Shown here in pieces: positions 11,376-22,604 of a DNA stretch of 64,000 nucleotides (position 1 is the stretch's first letter; each line of letters starts with the position of its first letter). Origin of the DNA: Arthrobotrys musiformis (Eukaryota > Ascomycota > Orbiliomycetes > Orbiliales > Orbiliaceae); the NCBI GenBank assembly GCA_036971715.1, contig JAVHJL010000001.1, positions 4,464,001 to 4,528,000 of the forward strand, read 5' to 3'. A program made the position numbers and the translations under genes. The notes beneath the pieces were generated by a model. It saw only the letters and a list, made by a program, of their open reading frames with translations. It searched no databases and was not told the DNA's origin.

Positions 11376-13566
11376 CTAACTCGGCCGAGACGCCAACCAA
11401 TCTCTAAAGCTCATGCGTCCGTGTGTGGTCGCGCGAGGCGTGGTTTCTGGGGAGCCGTTCGGCGGTGCTCTATTTTCGTAAAAAAATCGTCCAAATGTTG
11501 AAGCGAATCTGGTTGACTCGGAATCTACCTCGGCTTCGGGTTGTCCCAATGCTATATGTGGCCCATTATCCGAGTTCTGCTCAGAAGGTGCATTTTCTTG
11601 TGGGATGATGTTGCCATTTCCCATTTCTACTTCTTCATTCACCGGCAGGGGCCCCACTAGATTTTGGCTTTCAGGTTCTCCCGGGCCTTGGTTTTGATGC
11701 TCTTCGATCATTATATTTTCAGGTATCTGCCCGAGCGGCTCTTCGGGGATTGTCTCGAGTGGGGAATTCAAACTCGTCAAAGTCATCCGGCTCACTGGCT
11801 TGATGGTTCTCCAGTCCTTCCGATCGAAGCAGCCCACCGTACTTGGATTTAACGAGGAACTCAAACTCGGAGTCGATGATGTTTCGGAGTTCAGGGTCGA
11901 TTTGGTCGTGACCTTGAGCCCTTCCCAGTTCTTCTTCAACCTGGTCTTTTTTGGCATTATCTTCTTGTTTGTGGTATTGAATGCTGAGTTCTTCGGCCGG
12001 TTCTCGCGCATTTGGCGATTGACGTTCGGGGCTCAACCCGACTATGACACGATCTGGTCTATTAAGTAGTTGTTCCGATAACCTTGAGATCTCCGAGTTG
12101 GCTACAGGGCCGAAATCAATGTTTAGAGGGCCGGACTCCGGCAAAGCTTGAGGCTGCAGTTGAGGCTCAATATCAATCCTGTCCTCTAGCTCATTGTTAT
12201 TTTCCCGAACCTCGGCGCGCTGGGGGATTATTTCCCGCACTTCCTCCTTTGGGAGCCCAATCATTTCGCGTTCATTGCTCGCGGGTACTATGGCTTCCTC
12301 GTTTAGATTATAGTTACTGTTGCTGGGCCCGTTGGCGTCAAGTTCCTGCATCTCATTTATGAGAAATAAAATCATATCTTTTCCTATATCCCTTTCACGC
12401 TGTAGATCCGCTCTGGCTTTGGTTACAAACGCCACTCTTTGTTCTTCCGGAACTTTAAGCGTCTCCCGTTGTATATGGTTCTCAGCCAGCCTGTCCGCTC
12501 TCGCTCCGGCCTGAAGCTGTAGGATACCATCCCTCCTCGCCGCTTCTTGTAACTCTGGAGCCAGAATACCCATATAGTACTGAAATCTATGTTCATCGAT
12601 CATTTGCTGAAGTGTATATAATGCGGACTCGGCCCCATGGATCTGGACGTAGGCTCTTAAAACCGCCTTCTTCTGCTCGTCCATGTCGTATGTTGGGAGT
12701 ATTCTCGATGCTTCTTCTCCCGTCTGCATCATGTTTTCTTCGAAACCCCCACGGCCGCGGTATAACTCTCTGAGGTTGTCTGTCGTATCTCCTCCTTCAT
12801 AAAATCTCATATTCTCAGGAGCCAATGGGCCGTAATATCGGTACTTGATAACGTTAATATCATCCGACAGCGGTTGAGCAACACCGCCTTTCGGCCTTGC
12901 TAGAAGACCTAGGTTCTCTTCACCCATGTCGATATGCCAATGCGACGGCCTGCCCGTTGGATTTGCCTGTAGAAGCCCATGCATTACCGATCGTGGACCT
13001 ACGGCGACCATATCTTCGACCACAATGTAATTCCCCGTCCATGAATGAGACCCACTTTCCCTAAACGCCACCGCTCCAGGAGGGATATTATCAAATATCG
13101 CATCACCATGTGGTATCTCACCCCACCCCCAGATGCTATAATCGCTAGCATTGAACCCCGGTATGAACATATCAAATTGCTGAAATGACACCTCTTGTAT
13201 AGTATCCAACTCCTCAGCTTTAAAGTGAATCACATACTTCGGCAGGGATTTACACGAATAACTAACCCAGAAGCCAATGTACTTGACCGGTTTGGGATTA
13301 TTGTTATTATCCGTAGATTTCGGTTGGATAACCGACATGCCGGATAGAGTTCGGAGTTTTGAATCTTCGGATGCGGGACCGGGGTTTCTGGGATTACGCT
13401 GGGTGAAGCGACGGCTGAGGGAGGCGCAGGGTTTGGGGATTTGCGAGGCGGCGATGGGGACCCATGATATTACCTCCCTGGTTATGGGGGTGTAGACTAG
13501 GCGGTAGGACCACTGTGCCTGGGCGAGAGTGGATAGTGCCACCAGGTGGAGGAATTTGATGTGCAT
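11376..13566 (-). CDS. Large predicted secreted protein with acidic Gln/Glu-rich tail, unrecognised family
   Basis: The protein starts MHIKFLHLVALSTLAQAQ, a clear signal peptide with an A-Q-A-like cleavage site. Residues of about 90-280 look globular (IGFWVSYSCKSLPKYVIHF, DYSIWGWGEIPHGD, SGSHSWTGNYIVVED). These are followed by a charged, helical region and a long Glu/Gln/Pro-rich tail. The long frame stops at 11719, but coding-like sequence with the same acidic composition continues in the next frame to 11376 (ending MSFRDWLASRPS). A 55-nt intron from GTGAGC (11795) to GAAG (11741) restores phase and gives about 711 residues. A one-base frameshift near 11740-11800 is the alternative. No known domain is recognised. 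The three-copy GAAA repeat lies 360 bp upstream of its start. Confidence 0.65.
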
Positions 13567-14402
<836 letters not shown>

Positions 14403-15578
14403 TTATGCGAGCTTACGCTTTTTTGAAGCTCTGCGCCCTTGGGCCTTGGGCTTGCCCTCAACCGGGACCTCGGGCCCTTCGTTGGCCTGCTTGCGTTTTC
14501 TAGTCTGAGGGGCCTTTTCGACCATAGGAGGTCCCTCGATCGTAGCAGGCTCCTTGGCCGTAGGAGCCTTTTTGGCCAAAGAAGGTTTCTTGGCCGTGGA
14601 AAGTCTCTTGGTCATAGGAGGCCCCTTGATCGCGGGTGCCTCCTTGACTGCAGTCGGTTCCTTAATCGCAGGCGCTTTCTTGGCCGGAGGAGTTTTCTTG
14701 GTAGTACGGGGTTTTTTGATCGTGGAAGATTTCTTAGTCGTAGAAGGGCTCTTGATCGTAAGAGAACCCTTGACCTTAGGACGTTTCCCGGTTTCGGGGG
14801 GTTCGGGGATGTCATCGGACTGATCATGGCGGCGTTTCTTGCCGAACGTGATCGTCAATTTCTGCGGCTTCTTGACTGTGAGTTTCAATTTCGGCAGTTT
14901 CTTGATCGGTGCTGGCTCTTTTGTTTCGTCCTCCTTCTCTCGTTCAATCTGCTGGCTCTTTCTCCCTTCTTTTTGTATTTCTTCCCCCCCTTCAGTCTTC
15001 GTTCCTTTCTCTGCCATCCCCTCCTCTTCTTCCCTTCCTCTTATCGTATGTATTCCAACTACTACAGTCAGATATTCTATCCCCGTGTACCCTAGCTTGG
15101 GCATCGGTATTCCGTCGAGTTCCCCTGCGAGCTCTTTTTCGGACTTCGACAGGAATCCTGGAATTTTTCTGATAGTGTTATTGAAGTTGACGATCTGTGT
15201 GAAAGTTTCGGGATCTTCCTTCGGGAATAATTCATGTAGCTCATCAAGATTCAGATAGCCATTTCGGTTGACCACTTGAGCTGTTGCTACTAGTGCTGCA
15301 ACATCACTCTTGAAATCGTTCGGTCTGTAAGGTGTACTGGTGAAGATAGACCCTTCATTCTCGAGATTAGGGTCTTCAATGGTGGCCTGGGAGTCGGTTG
15401 TGCCTTGGGAGTCATTGTCCTCGACTTCTGGGAGAGAAGACTGTGGAGGAGTCGTCAACGATGACATCGATGGAGCGACAGGGCTTCCAAATTGATCATA
15501 GTGACAGAATAGATCAGAATCAATACCACGATCGAGTGCCGAGACGGACGCTTGATCTGTTGACGTATTGGAATCCAT
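14403..15578 (-). CDS. Lysine-rich nuclear-type protein with histone-H1-like hexapeptide repeats
   Basis: The product has 391 residues from the ATG at 15578, chosen because its context is good and the upstream frame has no other ATG. The N-terminal third is Ser/Thr/Asp-rich. A short ordered-looking segment follows (NRNGYLNLDELHELFPKEDP, then an NNTIRKIPGFL stretch), and then a highly charged Glu/Lys linker. The C-terminal half is basic: KKLPKLKLTVKKPQKLTITF, a patch GKKRRHD, fourteen six-residue repeats of the type P-S-T-T-K-K, and a terminal basic cluster RRASKKRKLA. Such Ala/Pro/Lys repeats resemble linker-histone tails and nucleolar proteins, so a DNA- or RNA-binding nuclear role is inferred. 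No winged-helix H1 domain was recognised, so it is not a canonical H1. A 51-nt in-frame GTACAC...AAG segment near 15050-15100 could be a missed intron. Confidence 0.7.
   Translation of the reverse strand: MDSNTSTDQASVSALDRGIDSDLFCHYDQFGSPVAPSMSSLTTPPQSSLPEVEDNDSQGTTDSQATIEDPNLENEGSIFTSTPYRPNDFKSDVAALVATAQVVNRNGYLNLDELHELFPKEDPETFTQIVNFNNTIRKIPGFLSKSEKELAGELDGIPMPKLGYTGIEYLTVVVGIHTIRGREEEEGMAEKGTKTEGGEEIQKEGRKSQQIEREKEDETKEPAPIKKLPKLKLTVKKPQKLTITFGKKRRHDQSDDIPEPPETGKRPKVKGSLTIKSPSTTKKSSTIKKPRTTKKTPPAKKAPAIKEPTAVKEAPAIKGPPMTKRLSTAKKPSLAKKAPTAKEPATIEGPPMVEKAPQTRKRKQANEGPEVPVEGKPKAQGRRASKKRKLA
14496..14747 (-). repeat. 18-bp coding minisatellite, fourteen hexapeptide units
   Basis: Fourteen consecutive six-residue units sit in perfect register: PSTTKK, SSTIKK, PRTTKK, TPPAKK, APAIKE, PTAVKE, APAIKG, PPMTKR, LSTAKK, PSLAKK, APTAKE, PATIEG, PPMVEK, APQTRK. 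Position 5 is Lys in most units and position 6 is Lys, Glu or Arg. The DNA units have diverged while the spacing has not, which suggests an old array kept in phase by selection. Confidence 0.9.
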
Positions 15579-16544
15579 TGCAGTATTGTTGACACTTTCT
15601 TGACGAGTTGAGTAGATATTGATAAACAATAGTAACCAGGTGTTTTGTTATTCAAGCTAGCTCGAGGAAAGACCGGTTAGCAGAGGAAAGAAAAGAGACC
15701 AAAGAACTCTTCGATTCGAGGGAGGGGTCTTGTGCATACCTTGAGCGGGTTAATACGATCCTCGTAGAATATGAGCTACCTTCTAACAGATCTCGAACTG
15801 ATCCTCCTGAACAAGAACTAAATATCGTGGGCGACAGAATGGGCGATTTGGCGTGGAGTTGATATTCCCTCTTGCTTCTAATGATCTTCGATGTCTCTTT
15901 TTTTTTTTTCTTTTTTTCTTTTTTTGATTGCGAGCAGTTCTGATAACAAGTTGACTTTTGATCGTGTGGTTGAGGAGCGAGTCTGCAGTTGGAAAAGGGA
16001 GTATGTGGTTGTTCACGCTCGGTGGCGCCGTAGATGCCTTCCAGCTCCCATCTTCTTCCCCTTCTTCCTCTTCTTCCCTTTTTTTTTTCATCACCACCAT
16101 CACCATCACCATCACCACTTCACTTCACCTCTTCTTCTTCTTCTTCATCGTCATCATCGTCATCACAATCATCACAATCGTCACAATCACATCCAATTGG
16201 CTCCTATCGTAACAGCCATCATCACTTCTCTCTCAGACTTACTCCTTCCGCTGAGCATTCCCTCGAAGAAGCCTCAAAACTGTCTCCTTCCTGGAAGCTT
16301 CTCCGTCACCGAAATCCCAGAAAGGACATTGCTCGTCGTGACTCCTTTCCACGTGCCTTTTCCCAAAGATCCGATTCTTTTTTTTTCAACCTGGTCGATC
16401 AAATATTTTGGTCATACACAACTACTTATCTCAGCACACAAACTTAGCATCAGTGACTCTCTGCTTTGATTCATCTGATATCCATCCATCAAGCCATCTC
16501 ACCAAATACCAACAAAGATTAGCTATCTTGCACCAACCACAACA
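15579..16544. promoter_or_regulatory. Divergent intergenic region with simple-sequence leader
   Basis: It lies between the minus-strand lysine-rich gene and the plus-strand F-box gene. From 15898 to 16200 there are T tracts, then CACCATCAC, TTC and ATC/ACA trinucleotide runs. These create long false ORFs rich in Ser, His or Phe. The end is a CAACCACAACA leader before the F-box start codon. Confidence 0.55.
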
Positions 16545-18435
16545 ATGGACAATGCCCACATTGCCAAAGCTCCTCTGGAGGTCACATATCTTTTCATCGA
16601 TCGTGTGAGTATACCAATTTCTTACAGACCTCTGAAACGTTAGCGTAAGAGAAGGTGGCGAAATATTAATTTTTGTTGTTGATGTAGCTTGAGAAGGAAG
16701 ACCTGTGCGCTCTGCGGCTCACCTGTCGTTACTTCAATGACTGTGTGGTGCAGAGCCTCTACAAGCGCTTAGTTGTCAAACCTGAGCATAGCCTTACCGA
16801 CCTCAAAAACCTCGGTGATAAGATAGGTCAATATGTCAAAACCATTGAGTTCTTCCCAGAGACTTCATCTGAGCTGCAGAAGCCTGGAGATGATGTTGAA
16901 TTCAAGCCCATTCCATACCTGGAGACCCCCAACTTTCAGCAGCTATCTGGATTACAGTAAGTGAACCACCATCTATCCCATACCTCCCTCTCACTTTCAT
17001 AATTGAATATCAGCTAAAGATTATGTGTAACTTGAAGTTTACACGGTCATGAACCCGGAATGAGAGACTTGACTGTGAAGATCCTCGAGCGTCAGTCTAT
17101 CAAAGAATTGACCCTTAACTTCAAGCAAATCTACTTTTTGCCTTCGCATTGTGGAACGGGACTGGAGATGCAGAAGAGTCTTGAGAAGCTCTCTATCCGC
17201 CTCGGGAGAAAGAAACAGCACTGGCTGGCATCACGGGATGATGAATGGAACTATGATGCTGTTGTCCCAGTTTGGGATATGATAACTGCCAACTCGAGTA
17301 CCCTCAAAACACTTAACCTAGAATTTCCATTTCAATTCTTCCATAGCGTAGGGGGGATTCACGTACAACCCTCTCATGAGCCTGACACGTCTGATCTTTT
17401 TCTCACTGGATCGGAACCGTGGAAGAACCAATTGCAACTTCAAGATTTGAAATTGCAACACCTGGAGAAGTTCGGAGAAGTTTATGCTAAGACCAAATTT
17501 TTCAACCCTGAGACCTTGAGGAGTCTTAGCCTTGTCGACTGCCCAAACTCAGATTCGGTCCTTTTGGAGCTCGCAGGATCGATGCGAAACCTCAAGGCCC
17601 TTCAGCTCCGAGGCAGCATTAAGGATCCAAAAACGATCTATTCTTTGCTACTACGTCTCCCGGCCTTGGAAACACTCCACATCGCTTTGCCGTTCGATTT
17701 GGAGTTTGATTACAAGTGGCTCAATTCTCAGAAGCATAGCGTCAAGAACCTTTGGATCGAAGCTTTAGATAGCAAGGAGAAAGATAACGACAACTTCGAG
17801 GACTGGAAAAACCTCGAGGAGCTTGCTTTCACGAAGTTTCATGCAACAACTGGCAGGCGTTCCGGAGCCTTGTGTTTGGTAAGCTTGTGAATATAGTTTC
17901 CCTCATACTTCCGACTTATTGGAGAGAATTGGAGAGAATTGCCGTACTGACTAGAAGCTTTTGATCAAATTAGAAAACCCTGAAGATCCCCGCCAGCACG
18001 AGGATCGTACGATTACTACATCCTCCAGGGGGGACACACAGATATTTCGACTGGGGCCAGGCCACCAAGGTCATCGAGTTCCTGGGGTTCCGACAATTCC
18101 GCATGATGTCGGCGGAATACCCGAAGACCCCCGAAGGCAGGAGGAAGAGGATGTACATCAAGCCGAACCTGCAAATACTAGCTTTCGGCAGCTGGCACGA
18201 CTCCACTAGCATCCACGATAGGACGAAAGTCCTAAAGGTGGGCTTTGAGCACACCGAAAGGCTGGGGAAGTTTAAGTGTGCCTTCAAGCGAATTCCAATG
18301 GGGGAGTTCGCTCGGGGGCATCCCGATACGACTATCCTTGCCTACGGAGAGGCGAGGGGTCCAGGGGCGTGGCTCGGCCACCCCTTTACCGACGAGATGA
18401 CGTTCTCGGACGATGCGGATGGGGAGGAGCTGTGA
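16545..18435 (+). CDS. F-box protein with leucine-rich C-terminal region
   Basis: Exons 16545-16604, 16688-16956, 17038-17878 and 17974-18435 join in phase to a 543-residue protein. The F-box is split by intron 1: APLEVTYLFIDR, then LEKEDLCALRLTCRYFND, matching the consensus for Skp1 binding. The remaining sequence has irregular leucine-rich segments (IKELTLNFKQIYFL, LKTLNLEFPFQFF, LRSLSLVDCPNSD, LKALQLRGS, LETLHIALPF) that normally recruit substrates to an SCF ubiquitin ligase. The last exon ends in an acidic tail, DDADGEEL. The substrate is unknown. Such F-box/LRR genes are numerous in filamentous fungi, and this one shows no special partner nearby. Confidence 0.82.
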
Positions 18436-18531
18436 CGAGGAGTACTTGATTTTATTTCTTTCCCTTTTTCTTTCTTTATACAAAATATTTGCATTGCGAA
18501 GGCGGCCGTTTCCAGGCTCCACTAGGAGCAT

Positions 18532-19052
18532 TTAGGCCGCCTTGTTATCACCATCATTATTACCGCTGTCATTACAACTATCATTCCTGTTATTATTATT
18601 ACTATTATCATTATTTCTTGAATGTTCCCTGTAGCTTCCCACGTAGTTAATCACTTTCCAAAGCGGTAGGCCAATAGAACCCAGTGTTATGACGATCGTT
18701 ATTGCGACACTTAATGCTATAGAGACGGCCTCGAGCTCGATTCTCATGACAACAACACACTTGGACGACAATCCTTGAGAAGGTGTTGATTTTGTTGGAT
18801 AATCGCTTTCGGCTGACCTCGAAATAGAAACTTTCGCAGGCAGCTGTTGCCTCGGTTCTTTCGAATCTCACTGTCACAGACGATTCGAATGCAAATGAAT
18901 AGGTATCATATATCGTAGAGGATATTAAATTAGATGGGAGGGTTAATCGATTACGAACACCTACCGGTGACTGTCCTCCAATAGACACCGCGATACCTAT
19001 AGCATAATCTTTTAGCAAGATATAATCCTAACAGCAGCAATATCAAAAACAT
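18532..19052 (-). CDS. Probable small membrane protein (two exons, 140 residues)
   Basis: Exon 1 (19052-18965) encodes MFLILLLLGLYLAKRLCYRY, a strong signal or signal-anchor. It ends in a phase-1 GTAGGT donor. Acceptors at 18867 (TGAG) or 18858 (AAAG) both restore the same downstream frame, which was open without an ATG of its own. Exon 2 reads EPRQQLPAKVSISRSAESDY, then a transmembrane segment (EAVSIALSVAITIVITLGSI), then an Asn/Ser/Asp-rich tail ending DGDNKAA. The product would span the membrane twice or have one cleaved signal plus one span. It is not recognised. Support is the phase match and two hydrophobic segments; no homology was available. It lies head-on to the tRNA-His gene. Confidence 0.42.
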
Positions 19053-19168
19053 CTCATGTATCAAATATACAACCCTATTCCGTCATGTATACCTTGAAGC
19101 TCCCGTGGAGAAATTTGGTCACAGTGCCAAATACCCGCGCCACAGCTCGGTGCCTCAACAAATGAGCA

Positions 19169-19266
19169 GCCGGCATAGTATAGTGGTTAGTACGTATCGT
19201 TGTGGACCTTCGTTCAGTTGAAGGAGCAATTCCGATACAGCCTCAGTTCGATTCTGAGTGCCGGCA
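19169..19266 (+). tRNA. tRNA-His (GTG), with a 26-nt intron
   Basis: The acceptor stem is GCCGGCA paired with TGCCGGC, with A at the discriminator position. The D arm is GTATAGTGGTTAGTAC. The anticodon stem is TATCG/CGATA with loop TTGTGGC after splicing, giving anticodon GTG at 19202-19204. The T arm is CTCAG-TTCGATT-CTGAG. The intron occupies 19206-19231, directly after position 37 as in other nuclear tRNAs. It folds into CCTTC/GAAGG with an eight-base loop. T4 and T8 runs downstream (about 19300 and 19317) can serve as RNA polymerase III terminators. Confidence 0.93.
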
Positions 19267-22200
19267 AATTGAGTTCTCTGTCTACTTCTTCTACTTGATT
19301 TTCGAGTGGTAAGACATTTTTTTTGCCGTTTTTTTGGGGACAGGAATGGTGGTTGGAACCTTCCCTGTTTGGAATTTTTTTTTTTTTGTTTTTTAGCCTT
19401 TGAACTATTATTTGGGGTTTTGTGTGGTTGGGTTTTTGGTAGACGGTCCGGATTCGATCTGATATCCCAAAGCTGTACGATACCAATCTGATCGGAAAAG
19501 AATCTTTTCAAAAAAAAGCCGTTACAGAAAGTGGGGCCATGACCAAGGAGGGAGTGGACCATGACCAAAGATCACAAGCGACCACAACTGCACGCTGCAC
19601 ATATAAGGAAATACCGTAAAAAAAATGAGGCTGAGCCGTATATGCATGTAATCTAGGCATTTTCCCTTACGAATAATATATCTGAGGGAGAGGTTTTGGA
19701 AGGGGGTGGCATAAGATCTACGAACAAGCCTTTGGGCCAAGTATGCATGTTGGATATGATTTGGGAACGGGTATGACAAAAAGGGATTTGATTCCTGTTG
19801 CAATTGTAATTACAGTGGTAGATATGGTAGATTGTTAGTGGGGCAAAGGCATTTACGTAGACTTGTAGGTGTATCTATGGGATGCTATATATACCCGGCG
19901 CTTCTGCGGTGGGGTTTTTCCAGATCTAACTGGAGATGTTCAGGTGCAGGTCGCTGTGGAGTATTGGCTGACGTCGAGGTCTACTTAAGTAGTGTGTTCT
20001 GCGACGGGTTTCGAAATCTTGTCCGACGGTATCAAGCCTCAATTTTCCTTCTTTTTTTTCCGCTCGTAAAAACGGCTTCGTGTACCGCCGATTAGATAGT
20101 ATAGTTGGTGGCAGCTTGGGCTTAGTAATTATCAATAACGATACCAGAATCTGGACCGTTTTGCTTTGTGAAAAAGAATGAATGAGATCTTTGATCCTGG
20201 GCATTTCGTAATGCGGACGGTCGTGAGCATAAAGTATTTGAATTACTTTTGGAAATCCCCCACAGGAAAGAGAAGAAAAAACTGTCAGCAGCCCCGACCG
20301 ATGTCCACCCACACCTCTTTCTCCGCCTCCCCATGCGTTAACTACCCCTGCGCACGAGATCTAGCTTATAATCGTGCCCAGGCAGGCATAATATTGCTCG
20401 GGGTGGGATCGAAAAAAGGTCTTTAAGGATTGAATTTGAGGGGCGATTACTCTTTTGAGCTGGATGAAGGGATTCGTTTCGGGGGGTTCTACCCTCGTTT
20501 ACTGTGCGTGTACATGTACTTACAGCCGTGCTTCGTTGGGTAAATGTTCCGAGGCTTACGTGCAGCCAAAATGAAGTACTCCGTCGGCCCTTTTAAATCT
20601 TTCATGATGCATGATTGAGGTTTTCGAGGTAGCTTTCGATGTGCCAGCCAGCCCAGCTAGCCAGGGTGGGGCTTTTGGGGCTAAACCGATTCATGCTAAG
20701 GGCCTTTCGCTGATTTGTATTTGCATTTGGCAGCCAGCCCTGTCGCTTCGTAGACCGTGGCCGTTTCGAATCGAAATTTTGACTCCCAGTTATTATGTTC
20801 GTACTATACTGACAAAGACTTCAGCGCTTTGAGTAGTATTCATTTCGCGCAGACATGTACATAGCTGGAGGTTATGATGTATGTTATGTAAGTTAGTATG
20901 TCTGTACAGCCCTGGTAAATGCACAGATATACGACCTACCAGCCTTCTTCTTAATTCTCTTTTTTTCCTTTCTTTCTTTCTTTCACTTTCGAAACACCAA
21001 AAAAAAATCTTGTCTGTCTTCTCATTTCATTCTTTGGAAATTAAAATATTCAAATCAAATCAAAGGGCATGCGCAGGGCATAAACTCCGGAGGAAGCGTT
21101 TGGAGTTGCACAAAAGTTGTGGTTGCAATTGTTACAGAAGTTTTTTGGGTTCTCCCGCCAGTAAACGCCAGCCCGGCCGTTGGACTTTGGCGAGCTGTTC
21201 ACTGCGCCTGCTTTGTGTCGTCGTCGTCTTTTCTATCACAATCGATTCTTCTTTTCCTCCTCCTTCTTCCATCTTTCTTATATACTTCATACAACCCCTC
21301 GAAGGAAGCATAAGGTGGATATATACGATAACTACGTATATATCTAGCCCGGGTCCCCCTCGGGCCGTTCTGACAGCCTCAATTGCACTCACCCGACCTT
21401 AAATTAAAAACCTGGGAGACCCGAGGTTGAGAGTGCTCGAGTGGATACTTAAGTATTTATATCTCGATATAAAAGTATATATCCACGGATCCCCTCGGCC
21501 GCCGGATCCAATTCAACGTCACATTCAATTTTAACTCCAAGCTAAGCTAGCTTCGAACTCAGGTTCATCGCATTGCATTGCAATCCAATATATACGACAC
21601 AATACGATAACACCTGCTTTCTTGCTGCTGCCGAAGGAATAGCTCGCCGGCTCACTCGCCCAGGAGGAAGAAAAGAAAAAAGCATCACCGTCATTGGCCC
21701 GCAGCGTTACTATTTGCTATTTACTATTACTATTCGGGGTGCACAGCCTTGAAGCGTTCCAAGCCAGGAAAGAGCCATAAGCAGCAAACAGCGCGACCAT
21801 CACCTGCTTCTGTCAAGACTTGGAAGACCGAAAGAACGGCAGTTGACGTTTCCATCTTGCATCTTCTTCCTCTCCCTCTTCTCACTCTTCTTCTTTCGAT
21901 CCAACCTTCTCGGAGAGTTCGGAAGAGATACTACCATCTATCATCGATCTATCTCACAACTACATCTACAACTGTCACCAGCATTCGGCCCGGTTTGTTC
22001 GATTCGATTCGGGAAGGGGAGAAGGAAAGGAAAGCTAAGCTAAACTGCATCCTTCAGTTCGCTTAAGCCCGCCTGGCTCCTTAAGTCACTTTATAAGACG
22101 CTATTCTTATATTTATTTCTATTCTCAGCCCCTTGCAAGCAGGCCAACCAGCCAGCCCAGCCCAGTACCAGCATTAGCATAGCATCCGGCAGCAGCCAGC

Positions 22201-22604
22201 AGCCAACCAACCATCCAGCCCGGTTTTTTGTCCTGTTGCCTACACTGACACCGACAGGGCGGGTGTTTGACATCTTCGGATCTTTTGGAATTGTTTTTTT
22301 TTATTTTTTTAATAATTTTTTTGTGCTGGCCGAAAGAAGGAAGAAGGGGGGTTCGTTCCTGTCAGCCGCGATTCTTGCTTTGAGCTTGCTGACCTCTCAC
22401 TTTACTTACACCCACCACCACCACAACTACTACTACTACTCTCTCCCATCTTCCTATCCTTCCCCAGCTTATTCTCTAGCACATCTTGGGAAGCTTCGAA
22501 GAATTCAGCTTTCGACTGACTAAAATACCCTTTTTCTATCCTTTTTGTTGCTGTTCCGTCGTTCGTTTTTTTCATTCTTTCGGTTTTCGCGTTTGACCAA
22601 AGTA
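19267..22604. other. Long upstream region of the PY-motif protein gene
   Basis: About 3.3 kb without a convincing gene. The 20.9-22.6 kb part is rich in C/T tracts, CCAGCC-type runs and short poly-T, and looks like a long promoter and 5' leader. Several short frames exist, but none has coding composition and a plausible start. Confidence 0.5.

Noticed and set aside
11155..11400. 81-residue Arg-rich minus-strand ORF at the end of the secreted-protein gene
   Set aside because: Could be a further exon, but no splice pair links it and it overlaps the stop of the preferred frame.
15783..16469. ORFs of 111-192 residues with poly-His, poly-Ser or Met-Val runs
   Set aside because: Products of CAC/ATC/TTC trinucleotide tracts in the leader of the F-box gene.
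20881..21402. 173-residue plus-strand ORF
   Set aside because: Composition reflects T- and C-rich leader sequence; low-complexity and overlapped by other frames.
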